Virus record (IMG/VR): IMGVR_UViG_3300037153_000140
Coordinates: 1 to 24,149 of that record
DNA length: 24,149 bases
Strand: one strand, 5' to 3'
Source of the DNA: a virus
A program made the translations under genes and the position numbers. Positions 6,054 to 14,474 of the stretch are shown here, piece by piece (positions within the stretch are counted from its first letter, which is position 1; each line of letters begins with the position of its first letter). Below the pieces are notes generated by a model. It did no database searches. It had not been told where the DNA came from and saw only the letters and a list, made by a program, of their open reading frames with translations.

Positions 6054-6083
6054 TTGACAATGCGCGCCCGCTTCCCCACTATT
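6054..6083 (+). promoter_or_regulatory. Late-gene promoter candidate
   Basis: A perfect -35 TTGACA at 6054-6059 follows the terminator. The -10 is weak: CACTAT at 17-base spacing (6077-6082) or ACTATT at 18 (6078-6083). A perfect -35 with a poor -10 is typical of a promoter needing an activator. Transcription would begin at about 6089, almost at the next ATG. Confidence 0.5.
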
Positions 6084-6091
6084 GGCGCGAA

Positions 6092-6418
6092 ATGGCTCGA
6101 AAAGAAACACCAAAAACTGAAAACGGCTCTAATGTGGATCACTACGCTACAGAGCGTCCCTCTGATTCTACTACTCAGATTATTTCCGTGGATGAAAAAG
6201 GGCTCCGAGAGATGCTTTTGAAACTCAGAAGCAGTGAAAGATTCATCGCGGACCTTGCCGCTAAACTCGACATCAGCGCACAAATGATGGGCGAGGTACT
6301 GAGCGGTAAGAAAGGCTTTGGTCCTAAGCTCTTGAAGGGGCTCGGAGTGGTCAGGTCTTATCGAATGTTCGATGTCGAAGTCATCATGGAGGATTCCAGC
6401 GATGAGCGAATCGCTTGA
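6092..6418 (+). CDS. Cro/C1-type HTH regulator
   Basis: A 108-aa protein with a flexible S/T-rich N-terminus of about 40 residues, then an HTH domain: LREMLLKLRSSERFIADLAA leads into LDISAQMMGEVLSGKKGFGP and LLKGLGVVRSYR. This is the Cro/CI-like pattern found in many phages (short helix, recognition helix, then a P-K-x-L-x-x-L-G-V tail). The ATG at 6092 lies about three bases after the predicted RNA start and has no ribosome binding site, so a leaderless message is possible. Otherwise translation may start at the in-frame GTG near 6188. As first gene of the late operon it could regulate that promoter. It overlaps the small terminase gene by 17 bases. Confidence 0.7.
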   Translation: MARKETPKTENGSNVDHYATERPSDSTTQIISVDEKGLREMLLKLRSSERFIADLAAKLDISAQMMGEVLSGKKGFGPKLLKGLGVVRSYRMFDVEVIMEDSSDERIA

Positions 6419-6842
6419 GCGCGCGATCCCTGAAGAGTCCCGCCAAAAGCTATTGCTCGCCGTGGCCTTTCCGTCGAGTCGCCGTGTCGGCGTCAGGGAG
6501 GCGGCCGAGGAGGCGGGCATGGGCGTATCTGATGCCGTTCAACTCCTGAATGATCCAACGTTCATCGCCCAAATTCGCCAGATCACTTTCGCCGAGGCCT
6601 CAGCGGCGCTTCACGGTCAGGGCATTTCCGACCTGGTCAAGATAGCCACGACGTCGGAAGAGGATCGCAATAGGCTGACCGCGTGGCGCGTGATCGCGCA
6701 GATCACGGGCGATTTGAAACACAAGCATCAACACGAAGTGCGCGTTACCTTCGAAGACCTCCGCAAGCGTCAGGGCGAGAGCGGGCTTGAGGGGCTTTTC
6801 GACATCCGGTCGACAGTCATAGAGGGCCAGATCGAAGAATGA
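6402..6842 (+). CDS. terS: Terminase small subunit (probable)
   Basis: A 146-aa protein starting MSESLERAIPEESRQKLL. Residues about 25-60 have an HTH-like segment (GVREAAEEAGMGVSDAVQLL) as in DNA-recognition subunits of phage terminases. A helical middle (SDLVKIATTSEEDRNRL) could form the oligomer ring, and a basic/acidic tail could contact the large subunit. GGAGG is eight bases before ATG 6402, better than an upstream in-frame start at 6372. Its stop overlaps the large terminase ATG (ATGA), the expected order. It would recognise the packaging site and deliver DNA to TerL. The assignment is mainly by position plus the HTH. Confidence 0.7.
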   Translation: MSESLERAIPEESRQKLLLAVAFPSSRRVGVREAAEEAGMGVSDAVQLLNDPTFIAQIRQITFAEASAALHGQGISDLVKIATTSEEDRNRLTAWRVIAQITGDLKHKHQHEVRVTFEDLRKRQGESGLEGLFDIRSTVIEGQIEE

Positions 6843-8758
6843 ACGCCACTAGCCCACAGCTAATTCCCTTTGATCGCATCAAAATGATCGTCGATCCGCA
6901 GCGGATTGAGCGAGAGTACCAGGCATGGGTGAGGGAAGGCGATAAATACATCGACCGCCGCTTTACCGATCTCCGGGACTGGGACTTCCCTGTTTACTGT
7001 GCGGTCAACATCACGATCACCACGAAAGATGGCCGCGCGGTTCCCTTCCTTCTCAACAAGATCCAGCTCCGATTGGTCGAAATAATCCTCGAAGAATTGA
7101 CCTCCGGAAAGCCCGTCAGAATCCTGATAGACAAGATTCGGCAAGGCGGCGTCTCGACCGTAATCTTGATTTTCTACTACTGGCTGACCTCGCTACGTCC
7201 GAACCGCAACACGCTCGTAATCACTCAAGACCTGGAATCAGTCACGAACTTTTCGAGCCGCCTGCGCGCAGCCATCGAGGAGGCTGACCCGCTTTTGACT
7301 CCAAGTATTAAGAGCGAGCGCAATAATCTGATTCACTTCGCCAATCCCACGGCCAGGGGCGGCAACCGGAGAGAGCGCAAGGGCAAGGGTCAGGATTCCA
7401 AGATAATGTTTTTCACCTGTAAAAAGGTGAGCATCGGCCGCTCTTTCACGTTTCAATACGTTCACATCTCAGAGGCGGCTTTCTTTCTCGACCAGAAGCC
7501 GAAGGTCAGCGTCAAAACCCTGCTTGGCTCCCTCGCGCACGCCGTACCGCTCCTGCCCGGTTCGATTCTTATCATCGAAACCACTCCGAACGGCCTGAAC
7601 GAAATAGCGAAAATGTGGGATGACGCCGTTAAGGGCAAAAACGAATTTCGCCCTGTTTTCTTCCCCGCTGTCGCGTCCGAGGAGTACCGCGCGCCGCTTC
7701 CCGAAGGCGCAACCCTAGAACTCTGCGAAGCCGAAGAGGCCTCCGGCGTTCCGACCAGGTGGGGCAATGAGCTTGCCGAATCGAGAGTTATCAGGCAACA
7801 GCTCGTCGAATGGCATCCCGAACTCTATGAGAAATGGGGCGATAAATGGCTTGAGCGTGAACTGTTGGCGCGATTGAATTGGCGCAGGCTCTACATCGAC
7901 GGCCCGTGCCACGGAGACAAGGCGGTATTCCGTAGGGAATTTCCATTGACGCCGCAACAAGGCTTCGAGGCCACGGGCCGTAATTGCTTCGACCTGCCGT
8001 CAATCGAACTGATGCGCCGGTTTGTGGAAGACGAAGGCCTCCAGCCTAGGCGATTCGCCTACGTGCATGATCCTGAAGACGGCAACCCGGAGAGCAAATT
8101 CAAGGCAGACAAGTACGGGCCTCTGAGGATCTACGAGGAACCCCGGCGCGGCGTTCAATACGTCCTCGCTGCCGATCCCGCTCAGGGAGTCAAGAACGGA
8201 GACCCTTCGGCCATGCTCCTGCTGGCCTGCGACGAGGAGCCGCCTTACCTTCGAGAGGTAGCCTCTTATAGCGAAGTGATTACGCCAGACAAGTTCGCTG
8301 AACTGCTCTATTACCTGGGGCTCCTGTACGGTACGGCCCTGCTCGCGCCGGAGAGAAACGAGCGCGGAGGCTATGCCGTATGCCTGAAACTCCATAAGGA
8401 AATGAAATACGAGAATCTGTATTTCAGAACGAAGAATTACGGCAAGGCTTACGACGATCAGCCGGGATTCGTGACGGAAGGATCGAACAAGGGCGTCATT
8501 ATCACAGGCCTGGATTACAGAATCAGGGAGGGAGACATCCTGCTTCGCACGCCGGCGCTACTGACCGAGTTGGAGCATTTCGTGGAACTGGAAAACGGAG
8601 AACTTGGAGCGGAGCCCGGCTACACCGACGATCTTGCGATGTGCGCCATGATCGGGGCGAATGTCAGTCTGAGGATTCAACATTGGAGATCGAAAGAAAG
8701 GCCGCCGGCCGGCTCAATCGGCGACATGAAGAAAAGGGGAGTATGGAAGAAACGATAA
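6839..8758 (+). CDS. terL: Terminase large subunit (DNA packaging ATPase-nuclease)
   Basis: A 639-aa packaging motor. ATPase: Walker A is DKIRQGGVST (98-107), Walker B is YVHISEAAFF with E212, where Ser211 stands in for the usual Asp, and the coupling motif is LIIETTPNG (244-252). Nuclease: RNase H-like acidic residues D446 (AADPAQG), D455 (NGDPSAM), E505 (APERNERG) and D597/D598 (GYTDDLAM). It translocates DNA into the prohead through the portal and cuts the concatemer. It is a typical length for the family, translated from an ATGA overlap with the small subunit. Packaging type (cos or headful) cannot be decided from this sequence alone. Confidence 0.93.
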   Translation: MNATSPQLIPFDRIKMIVDPQRIEREYQAWVREGDKYIDRRFTDLRDWDFPVYCAVNITITTKDGRAVPFLLNKIQLRLVEIILEELTSGKPVRILIDKIRQGGVSTVILIFYYWLTSLRPNRNTLVITQDLESVTNFSSRLRAAIEEADPLLTPSIKSERNNLIHFANPTARGGNRRERKGKGQDSKIMFFTCKKVSIGRSFTFQYVHISEAAFFLDQKPKVSVKTLLGSLAHAVPLLPGSILIIETTPNGLNEIAKMWDDAVKGKNEFRPVFFPAVASEEYRAPLPEGATLELCEAEEASGVPTRWGNELAESRVIRQQLVEWHPELYEKWGDKWLERELLARLNWRRLYIDGPCHGDKAVFRREFPLTPQQGFEATGRNCFDLPSIELMRRFVEDEGLQPRRFAYVHDPEDGNPESKFKADKYGPLRIYEEPRRGVQYVLAADPAQGVKNGDPSAMLLLACDEEPPYLREVASYSEVITPDKFAELLYYLGLLYGTALLAPERNERGGYAVCLKLHKEMKYENLYFRTKNYGKAYDDQPGFVTEGSNKGVIITGLDYRIREGDILLRTPALLTELEHFVELENGELGAEPGYTDDLAMCAMIGANVSLRIQHWRSKERPPAGSIGDMKKRGVWKKR

Positions 8759-9006
8759 GTCTTTATAGGCATGCGATTGGGCCGAGGTTTGCGCGCCACT
8801 TCAGTAAGACAAAGGGAGCATGGTTTGCAGGCTTCGGCTTTTACTGGTTTTGCGTGATGTTTTATAGGAAGTGCGGGCCGGAGATGTTCCAATTCGACAC
8901 ATCTTTCAATTGGACCGGGATCGTTTTTTGCTGGAGTCTGAACCCGACGCCGAACTTCGGCGATCTGATTTGGCTAAAGTCTAAAAAGTGGGGTGTCTAT
9001 GCCTAG
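8743..9006 (+). CDS. Small aromatic-rich protein, unknown
   Basis: An 87-aa protein starting inside the end of terL (overlap 16 bases), MEETISLYRHAIGPRFARH onward. The middle is unusually rich in Phe, Trp and Tyr (GAWFAGFGFYWFCVMFY), possibly a membrane-dipping or packed aromatic core, and the end is basic (LIWLKSKKWGVYA). It overlaps the portal gene by eight bases. AAGGGGA lies immediately before the ATG. The sandwiching overlaps favour a real gene. No family recognised, and its place between terminase and portal suggests a head-assembly role. Confidence 0.6.
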   Translation: MEETISLYRHAIGPRFARHFSKTKGAWFAGFGFYWFCVMFYRKCGPEMFQFDTSFNWTGIVFCWSLNPTPNFGDLIWLKSKKWGVYA

Positions 9007-10951
9007 AAAATACCGGCCGCGCACATTCACCGCAGGAAATAGCCAGATAACAATCAACCGCGCTACCGCGCCCGCTCCCGTCGAAACCGGAGACGCCGAG
9101 AAAGACGCCCATATCTGGATGTCGCGTATCCTCAAGACTCTTCATACCAGGATCGAGAGCGACAACGGTGATAGGCATTGGGACGCCTACATCAATTGGT
9201 TTAACGGTCTCCAGTGGCAGCATGAGGATACCGGGAAAAATGGATGGGATCTCTATAGCGATACGATCACAAGCGTCTACACGAACAACATCGTCCAATC
9301 GATCGCCTCGGCCTATATGCCTTTCCTGCTCAACGGCAACATAGAATTTCGAGTCGCGCCGAAGCCTAACCGGCCCGGAGACGCCGTGGCGGCCGAGATC
9401 CATACCTCGCTTCTAAATTACGAATGGGGCGAACGAAGCATGACGGATCAAGTCAAATTGATCATTGATGACGTTGTCACCATAGGCCATGGAGTCGGCG
9501 AGACCGCATATCACGTCGAAGTGGATCAGGCCCGCCGCAAAGATCAGGGCAGCATCGAATACCGGAAATACGTCCGAAAGGACGCATGTACGGTCGAATG
9601 GGTAAATCCCTTCGATTTCCTTTATGACCTGACGGGCAGAGACGGAACGCTCCGAACAGCGCACTGGGCCGCTAAGCGCACATGGATACCGTTTCATGAT
9701 CTCGTAGCAAATAAGCGCTTCAATCCGAGAGCGGTCGAACTGATCCGCTCCGGCGCCGCAAGCCACAATCTTTCGATGCGCTCCGGATTTAGAGAGGAGG
9801 CGAAATCTCGCGTCGGCGGATTCTTCGGCCGCGAGATGGGGCCGAGAGTCCCGGAGGAGTCATTGATCGCAGTCTGGGAGACGTGGGATTGGAAATACAG
9901 GCAGGTAATCACGATGCCCGAAGGCTTACCCTGCCCACTGGACGTTGAGGAGTGGCGGTATCCGTATCTCGACGGATTCCCTTTCGTCATGATTCCCTTC
10001 CTTCGAGCTAAAAAACTGCTTTATCCGATAGGCGTTGCGCGACAACTGAAAGACGCGCAGCTCCAGACAAATCGAATCCGTACTCAACAAGTCCAGAACG
10101 TCCGATCACAAAAGGACATGTACGGCTTCGACACCAACAAGGTAAACAAAGAAGCAATCGAGGATTTCGCAGACCTTCCAACTCGCTCCGTAATTCCGAT
10201 GCAGGGACCGGACGGCATATTCCCAATTGCGAATCCGCAATCAAACCGAGACATTTTGATCCTGGAGCAATCAATCGGACAGGACGCGCAGCGAACGACG
10301 GGCGCCGATGCGATCTTTCAGGGTCAGCCGCTCGGAGACCGGACAACGGCCGGCGAGGTCTCGGCGCGGATCAACATCGTGCGCCTGAAGGCCGACGATA
10401 AAGTCTCGAACGTCGAGAACGGGGTCACGGAACTCGCGCGCCAAGTGCTTCAGCATTTAAAGGCCAACAGGGTCGAAGATGACGTTATTTCAGTTGTCGG
10501 CCTGCTCGGGACTCAATGGCGCCAATATTCCGCCGAAGATATTCAGGCCGAGACCGACGTAACGGTGTCGTATTTCGCCGCGCCGAAAAGCAATCCCGAC
10601 ATCGAGCGCCAGCAAAAAAGCAACGTGTTTTCCCTGGCGGTCCAGGCCGCGCCCGTCATGGCGCAGCAAGGAGCGCCAAACACCATAGACATGGTGGAAC
10701 TTTTCGCCTGGCTTCTGAAATCGTTTCCCGACATCCAGGATGCCGGGAGATTCTTCAAGCCGGCGCTCGTCGTCCATCCCGAGCTTAAACAAATCCCGGA
10801 AGGCGCTGGGGCGGGTCTGCCGCCGGCGCTCGCCGGACAGTTGGCTCCCGGACAACTTCCGTCTCAGCCAGGCGTCGCTCAGCCCGGAGAGGGCGGAAGC
10901 GTGCAGGATCTACTACAGCAAATTCTCGGCGCTTCGAATCGAGGCGCTTAA
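8999..10951 (+). CDS. Portal protein
   Basis: A 650-aa protein starting MPRKYRPRTFTAGNSQITIN. It begins with a basic, T-rich N-terminus and has a body rich in phage-portal signatures: ALDxW-like region at HWDAYINWFNGLQWQ, GHGVGETAYHVEV, and near residues 430-495 TGADAIFQGQP, then RTTAGEVSARIN and LKADDKVSNVENG. The C-terminus is Pro/Gly/Gln-rich and flexible. The portal is the dodecameric ring at one capsid vertex through which TerL pumps DNA and to which the adaptor binds. It follows terL directly, as in most tailed phages. The length suits a podovirus-type portal. The call is by context and recognisable family style; no structure was checked. Confidence 0.85.
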   Translation: MPRKYRPRTFTAGNSQITINRATAPAPVETGDAEKDAHIWMSRILKTLHTRIESDNGDRHWDAYINWFNGLQWQHEDTGKNGWDLYSDTITSVYTNNIVQSIASAYMPFLLNGNIEFRVAPKPNRPGDAVAAEIHTSLLNYEWGERSMTDQVKLIIDDVVTIGHGVGETAYHVEVDQARRKDQGSIEYRKYVRKDACTVEWVNPFDFLYDLTGRDGTLRTAHWAAKRTWIPFHDLVANKRFNPRAVELIRSGAASHNLSMRSGFREEAKSRVGGFFGREMGPRVPEESLIAVWETWDWKYRQVITMPEGLPCPLDVEEWRYPYLDGFPFVMIPFLRAKKLLYPIGVARQLKDAQLQTNRIRTQQVQNVRSQKDMYGFDTNKVNKEAIEDFADLPTRSVIPMQGPDGIFPIANPQSNRDILILEQSIGQDAQRTTGADAIFQGQPLGDRTTAGEVSARINIVRLKADDKVSNVENGVTELARQVLQHLKANRVEDDVISVVGLLGTQWRQYSAEDIQAETDVTVSYFAAPKSNPDIERQQKSNVFSLAVQAAPVMAQQGAPNTIDMVELFAWLLKSFPDIQDAGRFFKPALVVHPELKQIPEGAGAGLPPALAGQLAPGQLPSQPGVAQPGEGGSVQDLLQQILGASNRGA

Positions 10952-10971
10952 CTTAAACGATAAGGAGACCC

Positions 10972-11157
10972 ATGAAACTAAAACTCATCCTCTCAATGCT
11001 GCTTCCAATCGCCAGCATAGCCGTCCAGTTACTAAGGGACAAAGACGAAAATTCGACGGGGATCGATGACATCGCCGCCGATCAACTCGACACGGCGATT
11101 GAGAGCCTGCGCAAGTATTTGGCTCCAGCAACCGAGCCCCTGCGGCCACTGGACTAA
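10972..11157 (+). CDS. Small membrane-anchored protein, unknown
   Basis: A 61-aa protein, MKLKLILSMLLPIASIAVQL then RDKDENSTGIDDIAADQL. Residues about 1-21 are a hydrophobic segment with two lysines at the front, which could be a signal or membrane anchor. The remainder is charged and acidic. AAGGAG six bases before ATG gives a strong start. It may be a minor capsid, holin-like or superinfection-exclusion protein; the sequence does not settle which. Confidence 0.6.
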   Translation: MKLKLILSMLLPIASIAVQLLRDKDENSTGIDDIAADQLDTAIESLRKYLAPATEPLRPLD

Positions 11158-11160
11158 TCT

Positions 11161-11619
11161 ATGCCCCTCTACGACTTCGATTGTAAATTCTGCGGGCGCT
11201 TCGAGCTTCTACTGAAGGAAGCGCCCAAAGGAAAAAGAGCCTGCCCGAAGTGCGGGGCGCGATCTCCCCTTGTCTGGCCTCTGACCGTTATGAGGCCAGA
11301 CTCTTTATGGGCCGGGCATTACATCGAAAATCAAGGCTATTTCACTTCTGAATCTAAGCTAACGAGGGTTATGAAAGAAAAGAAACAAACGCGAGTCGGA
11401 GATAGGATTGACGCTGAAGGAATGAAAAAGATGGCGGAGCAAGCCGCCAAGGCAAGGGATAAGAAGTTCGAGGAGGACAGCCGGAACTTTCTCCGGGCCG
11501 AGATGGCGAAGCGTGATCTTCTCGACAGCGATGGAAAACTCCGGCCCGAGGCCAGTAAACCCTTGTCCGACACTCCCTTGCTTTCAAGTAACGACGAAAG
11601 GACCAGGCCAATTAAATAG
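11161..11619 (+). CDS. FmdB-like zinc-ribbon protein with helical tail
   Basis: A 152-aa protein. The first 35 residues are a clear FmdB-type zinc ribbon: MPLYDFDCKFCG gives C8xxC11 and ACPKCG gives C28xxC31, with the MPxYDF start typical of the family. The tail, from about residue 60, is strongly helical and K/E-rich (MKEKKQTRVGDR, MAKRDLLDS) and may form a coiled coil. FmdB-type proteins are normally short and are annotated as regulators, so a 152-aa version within a head cluster is unusual. It may be a head assembly or regulatory protein. No strong ribosome binding site is seen; it begins four bases after the previous stop. Confidence 0.75.
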   Translation: MPLYDFDCKFCGRFELLLKEAPKGKRACPKCGARSPLVWPLTVMRPDSLWAGHYIENQGYFTSESKLTRVMKEKKQTRVGDRIDAEGMKKMAEQAAKARDKKFEEDSRNFLRAEMAKRDLLDSDGKLRPEASKPLSDTPLLSSNDERTRPIK

Positions 11620-11637
11620 TGTCGATATTTCGACACT
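11618..11637. promoter_or_regulatory. Palindrome in the gap before scaffold gene
   Basis: AGTGTCGA-TATT-TCGACACT has perfect 8-bp arms and starts at the stop codon of the zinc-ribbon gene. No T-run follows, so an operator or mRNA hairpin is more likely than a terminator. A 10-base half-site TTTCGACACT also occurs at 5990-5999, just before the early terminator. Confidence 0.5.
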
Positions 11638-11659
11638 TAGATTGACTTAAGTCTAATAT
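11630..11659 (+). promoter_or_regulatory. Promoter candidate for scaffold/capsid genes
   Basis: TCGACA (11630-11635, five of six -35 bases) is followed by an 18-base spacer and TAATAT (11654-11659, four of six). The -35 lies within the right arm of the palindrome, so bound protein could control it. A GACTTAAGTC palindrome lies in the spacer (11644-11653). The site would give extra transcript for the abundant scaffold and capsid proteins. Confidence 0.45.
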
Positions 11660-11689
11660 TGGACTTAACCTTAATAAGGAGACGATCTT

Positions 11690-12712
11690 ATGCCGCAGAC
11701 TTATCAAGCTCCGGTAGGAGCCGGAGTAGGAGTTCAAAAGTTTTCAATCAAGCCGGGAGGCCTTGGGCTAGACCTCGTCGGCTCGTCTCCGGCTCCGTCT
11801 CCGGCAGCTCCCGGCGGAAACCCAGAATCCGCGCCTACCCCTGCTTTACTCTCCGAGCCGACTCCGCCGCCGACTCCATTTGAAAGGCTTTATCCCGGAG
11901 TAGATCCAACAAAGGTCGAGATGGAGCTTGACGGCAAATCGAACAGGATCAGGTTTAAGCCGATCCAGACCGAGGCTCCGCCGGAAACTCCCACGACTCC
12001 GACAGAGCCTCCGCGTCCGGCGTCCGGGGTTGCGCTCTCGGCGCCGGAAAGCGATCCGGTCGCAAGACTTCAGGCGCAACTCGACCAGCAAAGCCAGATC
12101 ATGACGGCAATGGTTATGGCGGCGGCTTCCGGTCGGCCGCTCGGTGAAGTTCTCGGACTCCAGGCCGCGCAGGCTCCCGAGCCGGATTACTCGGGCCTCG
12201 ACCTTTACGACGACGCGCAGCGGGCGCAATTCATCAAACAACTAAGGGCTGATGCGCTCCAGACCGCCAAGGCTGAAGTCGAGGCGCAGATGCGCGGACA
12301 CCTGCCGCAGATTCAAGGCGCTCAACGATACGGCGAAATAGCCTCCGTCGCGGCCAAGTACGGCAAGGATCCAGACTTCGAGCGCAAGGCCGCGCTCACC
12401 GAGACCCTGGTCAACGGAAATCCCAATATCTCATTTGAGGCGACATATAAGCTCGTCTCGCAGATACAGGAGGGACTGAGCAACCTTCCTGCTACGGCCA
12501 AAGGGGCGGAGCCTGTGGCCGCCCCGGAGGCCAAAACAGTAATGCTCACTCCTGCGCAACAGCAGGCAAAGGCGGCGCAGGCCGCCCGCTATCAATCAAC
12601 TCCAGGCGGACGCGCGAACGGCCCGCCGACTCCGCCGCCCGAGGTGGCGCGGAACTTCAAGAAACTCGCCGCTTGGGTCGCTCACCAACAGGCGCTCGGC
12701 AATCTGCCATAA
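11690..12712 (+). CDS. Scaffolding protein (probable)
   Basis: A 340-aa protein directly upstream of the major capsid gene, where scaffolds usually sit. The N-terminal half (about 1-125) is Pro/Ala/Ser/Thr-rich and disordered. Residues about 125-290 are predicted helical (ARLQAQLDQQSQIM, AEVEAQMRGHLPQ, ALTETLVNGNPN), and the C-terminal end is a basic helix (ARNFKKLAAWVAHQ), the part that binds capsid in many scaffolds. AAGGAG is eight bases before ATG. A protease was not recognised nearby. It assists prohead assembly and is normally absent from the mature virion. The identification rests on position, composition and layout, not a specific motif. Confidence 0.75.
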   Translation: MPQTYQAPVGAGVGVQKFSIKPGGLGLDLVGSSPAPSPAAPGGNPESAPTPALLSEPTPPPTPFERLYPGVDPTKVEMELDGKSNRIRFKPIQTEAPPETPTTPTEPPRPASGVALSAPESDPVARLQAQLDQQSQIMTAMVMAAASGRPLGEVLGLQAAQAPEPDYSGLDLYDDAQRAQFIKQLRADALQTAKAEVEAQMRGHLPQIQGAQRYGEIASVAAKYGKDPDFERKAALTETLVNGNPNISFEATYKLVSQIQEGLSNLPATAKGAEPVAAPEAKTVMLTPAQQQAKAAQAARYQSTPGGRANGPPTPPPEVARNFKKLAAWVAHQQALGNLP

Positions 12713-12721
12713 GGAGATTAC

Positions 12722-13747
12722 ATGGCTTTAGATACCTCTTTTAATCGCGTAGTGGCGACGACTTTGCCGCTGTACGCGCCGAGAGTCACGGAGAGCATCG
12801 TCGGGGCGATTTCCCTACTTTGGAAAATGGCCATGATGGACGGCGTCGAGACTCGACCGGGCGGAACGCAGATCGGCGAGCCGACGATCCTGAGCACAAA
12901 CACCACTGTTAGGGGCTATTCGGAATTTGAAACGCTGAATACAACGCTTCAATCCGATCCGAATATCGCTTCCTACCTTTGGAAGATCATCGCCGGAACG
13001 GAAGGTCTTTCCCTTCTCGAACAGGGCAAGAATTCGAACTCCGCCACAGCGCCCGTGGATTTGTGGGACGCCATCATTAACCGACTCGCGCTTTCAATGC
13101 GTATCGAAGTCAACCGCCAGCTCTTCCTCGATGGAACGGGCGACGCCGGCGCGGACCTGACCGGTTTACAGATCGGACTCGATTTTGCCGGAACGAATAG
13201 CGTCTACGGCAATATTGACTCAAACGTCTTTACGAACTGGCGCAATCAGACCGTGGCCTCGCCGGCGAACTCGATTCTCTCAGGCGTCGCGGCCGACGAG
13301 CTTGCGGGAGTTCAAGCAATGCGGCGGCTTGCGAATCAATGCTCCAGTCAGAACGAATGGCCGACGATGTACATCACGTCGCGCGAAGTTCATGAGGTCT
13401 GGGAAAAGACGCTTATCACGAATGAGCGATATATCCGCGAGGCCTTCGACGATGACATGGTTCGGAGCGGATTCCAAAACTATATCTTCAAAGGCGGCGT
13501 GATGGTCTTCGATGATTTGATCTTCCCGAACACGCTCGGGGCGTCAGGCGCCACAACCGGCCACGGATTTCTCGCGCTCAACCTTCGTTATCTGAAATTT
13601 GTCATGATGGAAAACTTCGATTTCGTCATGAGCGATCCGATCAGGCCGTTCAATCAGATGGCCGACACGATCCAAATGATCATGCACGGAAACATGATCA
13701 TGAATAACCGGCGCCGTCAGGGCCGCATCAACTTCAAGACTGCATAA
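12722..13747 (+). CDS. Major capsid protein
   Basis: A 341-aa protein starting MALDTSFNRVVATTLPLYA, with AAGGAG six bases before ATG. Layout suits an HK97-fold capsid: helical N-arm, then VRGYSEFETLNTTLQSDPN as a likely E-loop, a spine-helix region (LWDAIINRLALSMRIEVN with RQLFLDGTGDAG), a P-domain and an A-domain (YITSREVHEVWEK), and a conserved ending in which the GGVMVFDDLIFPN segment is followed by FVMSDPIRPFN. The RQLFLDGTGDAG and NEWPTMYIT signatures are typical of this family. The length is normal without a delta domain. It forms the capsid shell around the scaffold and is likely the most abundant protein. Confidence 0.9.
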   Translation: MALDTSFNRVVATTLPLYAPRVTESIVGAISLLWKMAMMDGVETRPGGTQIGEPTILSTNTTVRGYSEFETLNTTLQSDPNIASYLWKIIAGTEGLSLLEQGKNSNSATAPVDLWDAIINRLALSMRIEVNRQLFLDGTGDAGADLTGLQIGLDFAGTNSVYGNIDSNVFTNWRNQTVASPANSILSGVAADELAGVQAMRRLANQCSSQNEWPTMYITSREVHEVWEKTLITNERYIREAFDDDMVRSGFQNYIFKGGVMVFDDLIFPNTLGASGATTGHGFLALNLRYLKFVMMENFDFVMSDPIRPFNQMADTIQMIMHGNMIMNNRRRQGRINFKTA

Positions 13748-13756
13748 GGAGGAATC

Positions 13757-14230
13757 ATGCCGCAATCAGGAATTGACGTAACGAGAGTTGACGCGACCGC
13801 GCAGTATCCAGTCGGATACGAGCAGGAAGATCCACGAGGCGGAGCGTTTTCGGGCAACAAGGTGAAATACTGTCGCGCCAATGGAAGCATACCCGTCAAT
13901 AGCGCGGTCAAGGCCGACGCGACATTCGCCACGGCAGCGGAGCGTCACGCGACGGTAATCGTGACGGCGGGCGCTGGAAGCTTTGAGGGCGTTTCGGACT
14001 GCGTGGCCGTGACGGTCACGGCTGGTCAGTTTTTCTGGATCACCACTTATGGCCTGGCCATAGCCTTAACCGCCTCCACTACGGCGGGAACGGCGCAAGG
14101 CACGGCGGCGGCAGGCGGCCTAACCGACCTGACCACGGTCACGTCGGCTCAGGCCGTGGGCAAAACCGCCATCGCGATGTCCGCTACCGGAACTCCGGTG
14201 GCCAATAAGTCCTATGTTCTTTTGAGATAG
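13757..14230 (+). CDS. Capsid decoration-like protein
   Basis: A 157-aa protein starting MPQSGIDVTRVDATAQYPVG, with AAGGAGG nine bases from the capsid stop. It is rich in Ala, Thr, Val and Gly, with beta-rich repeats (TVIVTAGAGSFEG, TVTAGQFFWITTYG, ATGTPVANKSYVLL) and no membrane or catalytic features. Small beta proteins immediately after the major capsid gene usually bind the outside of the shell to stabilise it. It could alternatively be a head-closure protein. Confidence 0.7.
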   Translation: MPQSGIDVTRVDATAQYPVGYEQEDPRGGAFSGNKVKYCRANGSIPVNSAVKADATFATAAERHATVIVTAGAGSFEGVSDCVAVTVTAGQFFWITTYGLAIALTASTTAGTAQGTAAAGGLTDLTTVTSAQAVGKTAIAMSATGTPVANKSYVLLR

Positions 14231-14243
14231 TTGGAGGATAAAC

Positions 14244-14465
14244 ATGCCAGCAATGAAAAAGATGAAAAAGGCCGACTACGGAGGAAAGGCTTTTCAGACT
14301 AACTCCAAAGTCCCGCAGGCCTCGAAGAGTAATGGCCCCAAGGGCTTCGTTCGCGGCTCCCAAAGTCATGGAACGACGGCCGAGACCATGGGGGTCGGCG
14401 GCAGGCCTACGGGCCGAGGCAAGGCCATGGGAACAGCCAAAGGCAGAGGCGGGAAGAGCTACTAA
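14244..14465 (+). CDS. Small basic, glycine-rich protein
   Basis: A 73-aa protein almost free of acidic residues, MPAMKKMKKADYGGKAFQ onward, ending GRGKAMGTAKGRGGKSY. It is dominated by K, R, G and S, lacks membrane segments, and has GGAGG five bases from ATG. A highly cationic disordered protein inside a structural gene cluster could neutralise packaged DNA or tie the capsid to DNA. No family recognised. Confidence 0.6.
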   Translation: MPAMKKMKKADYGGKAFQTNSKVPQASKSNGPKGFVRGSQSHGTTAETMGVGGRPTGRGKAMGTAKGRGGKSY

Positions 14466-14474
14466 GGAGACTGA

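Noticed and set aside
13544-13765. Minus-strand frame within the capsid gene
   Set aside because: Antisense to the capsid coding sequence without start signals.
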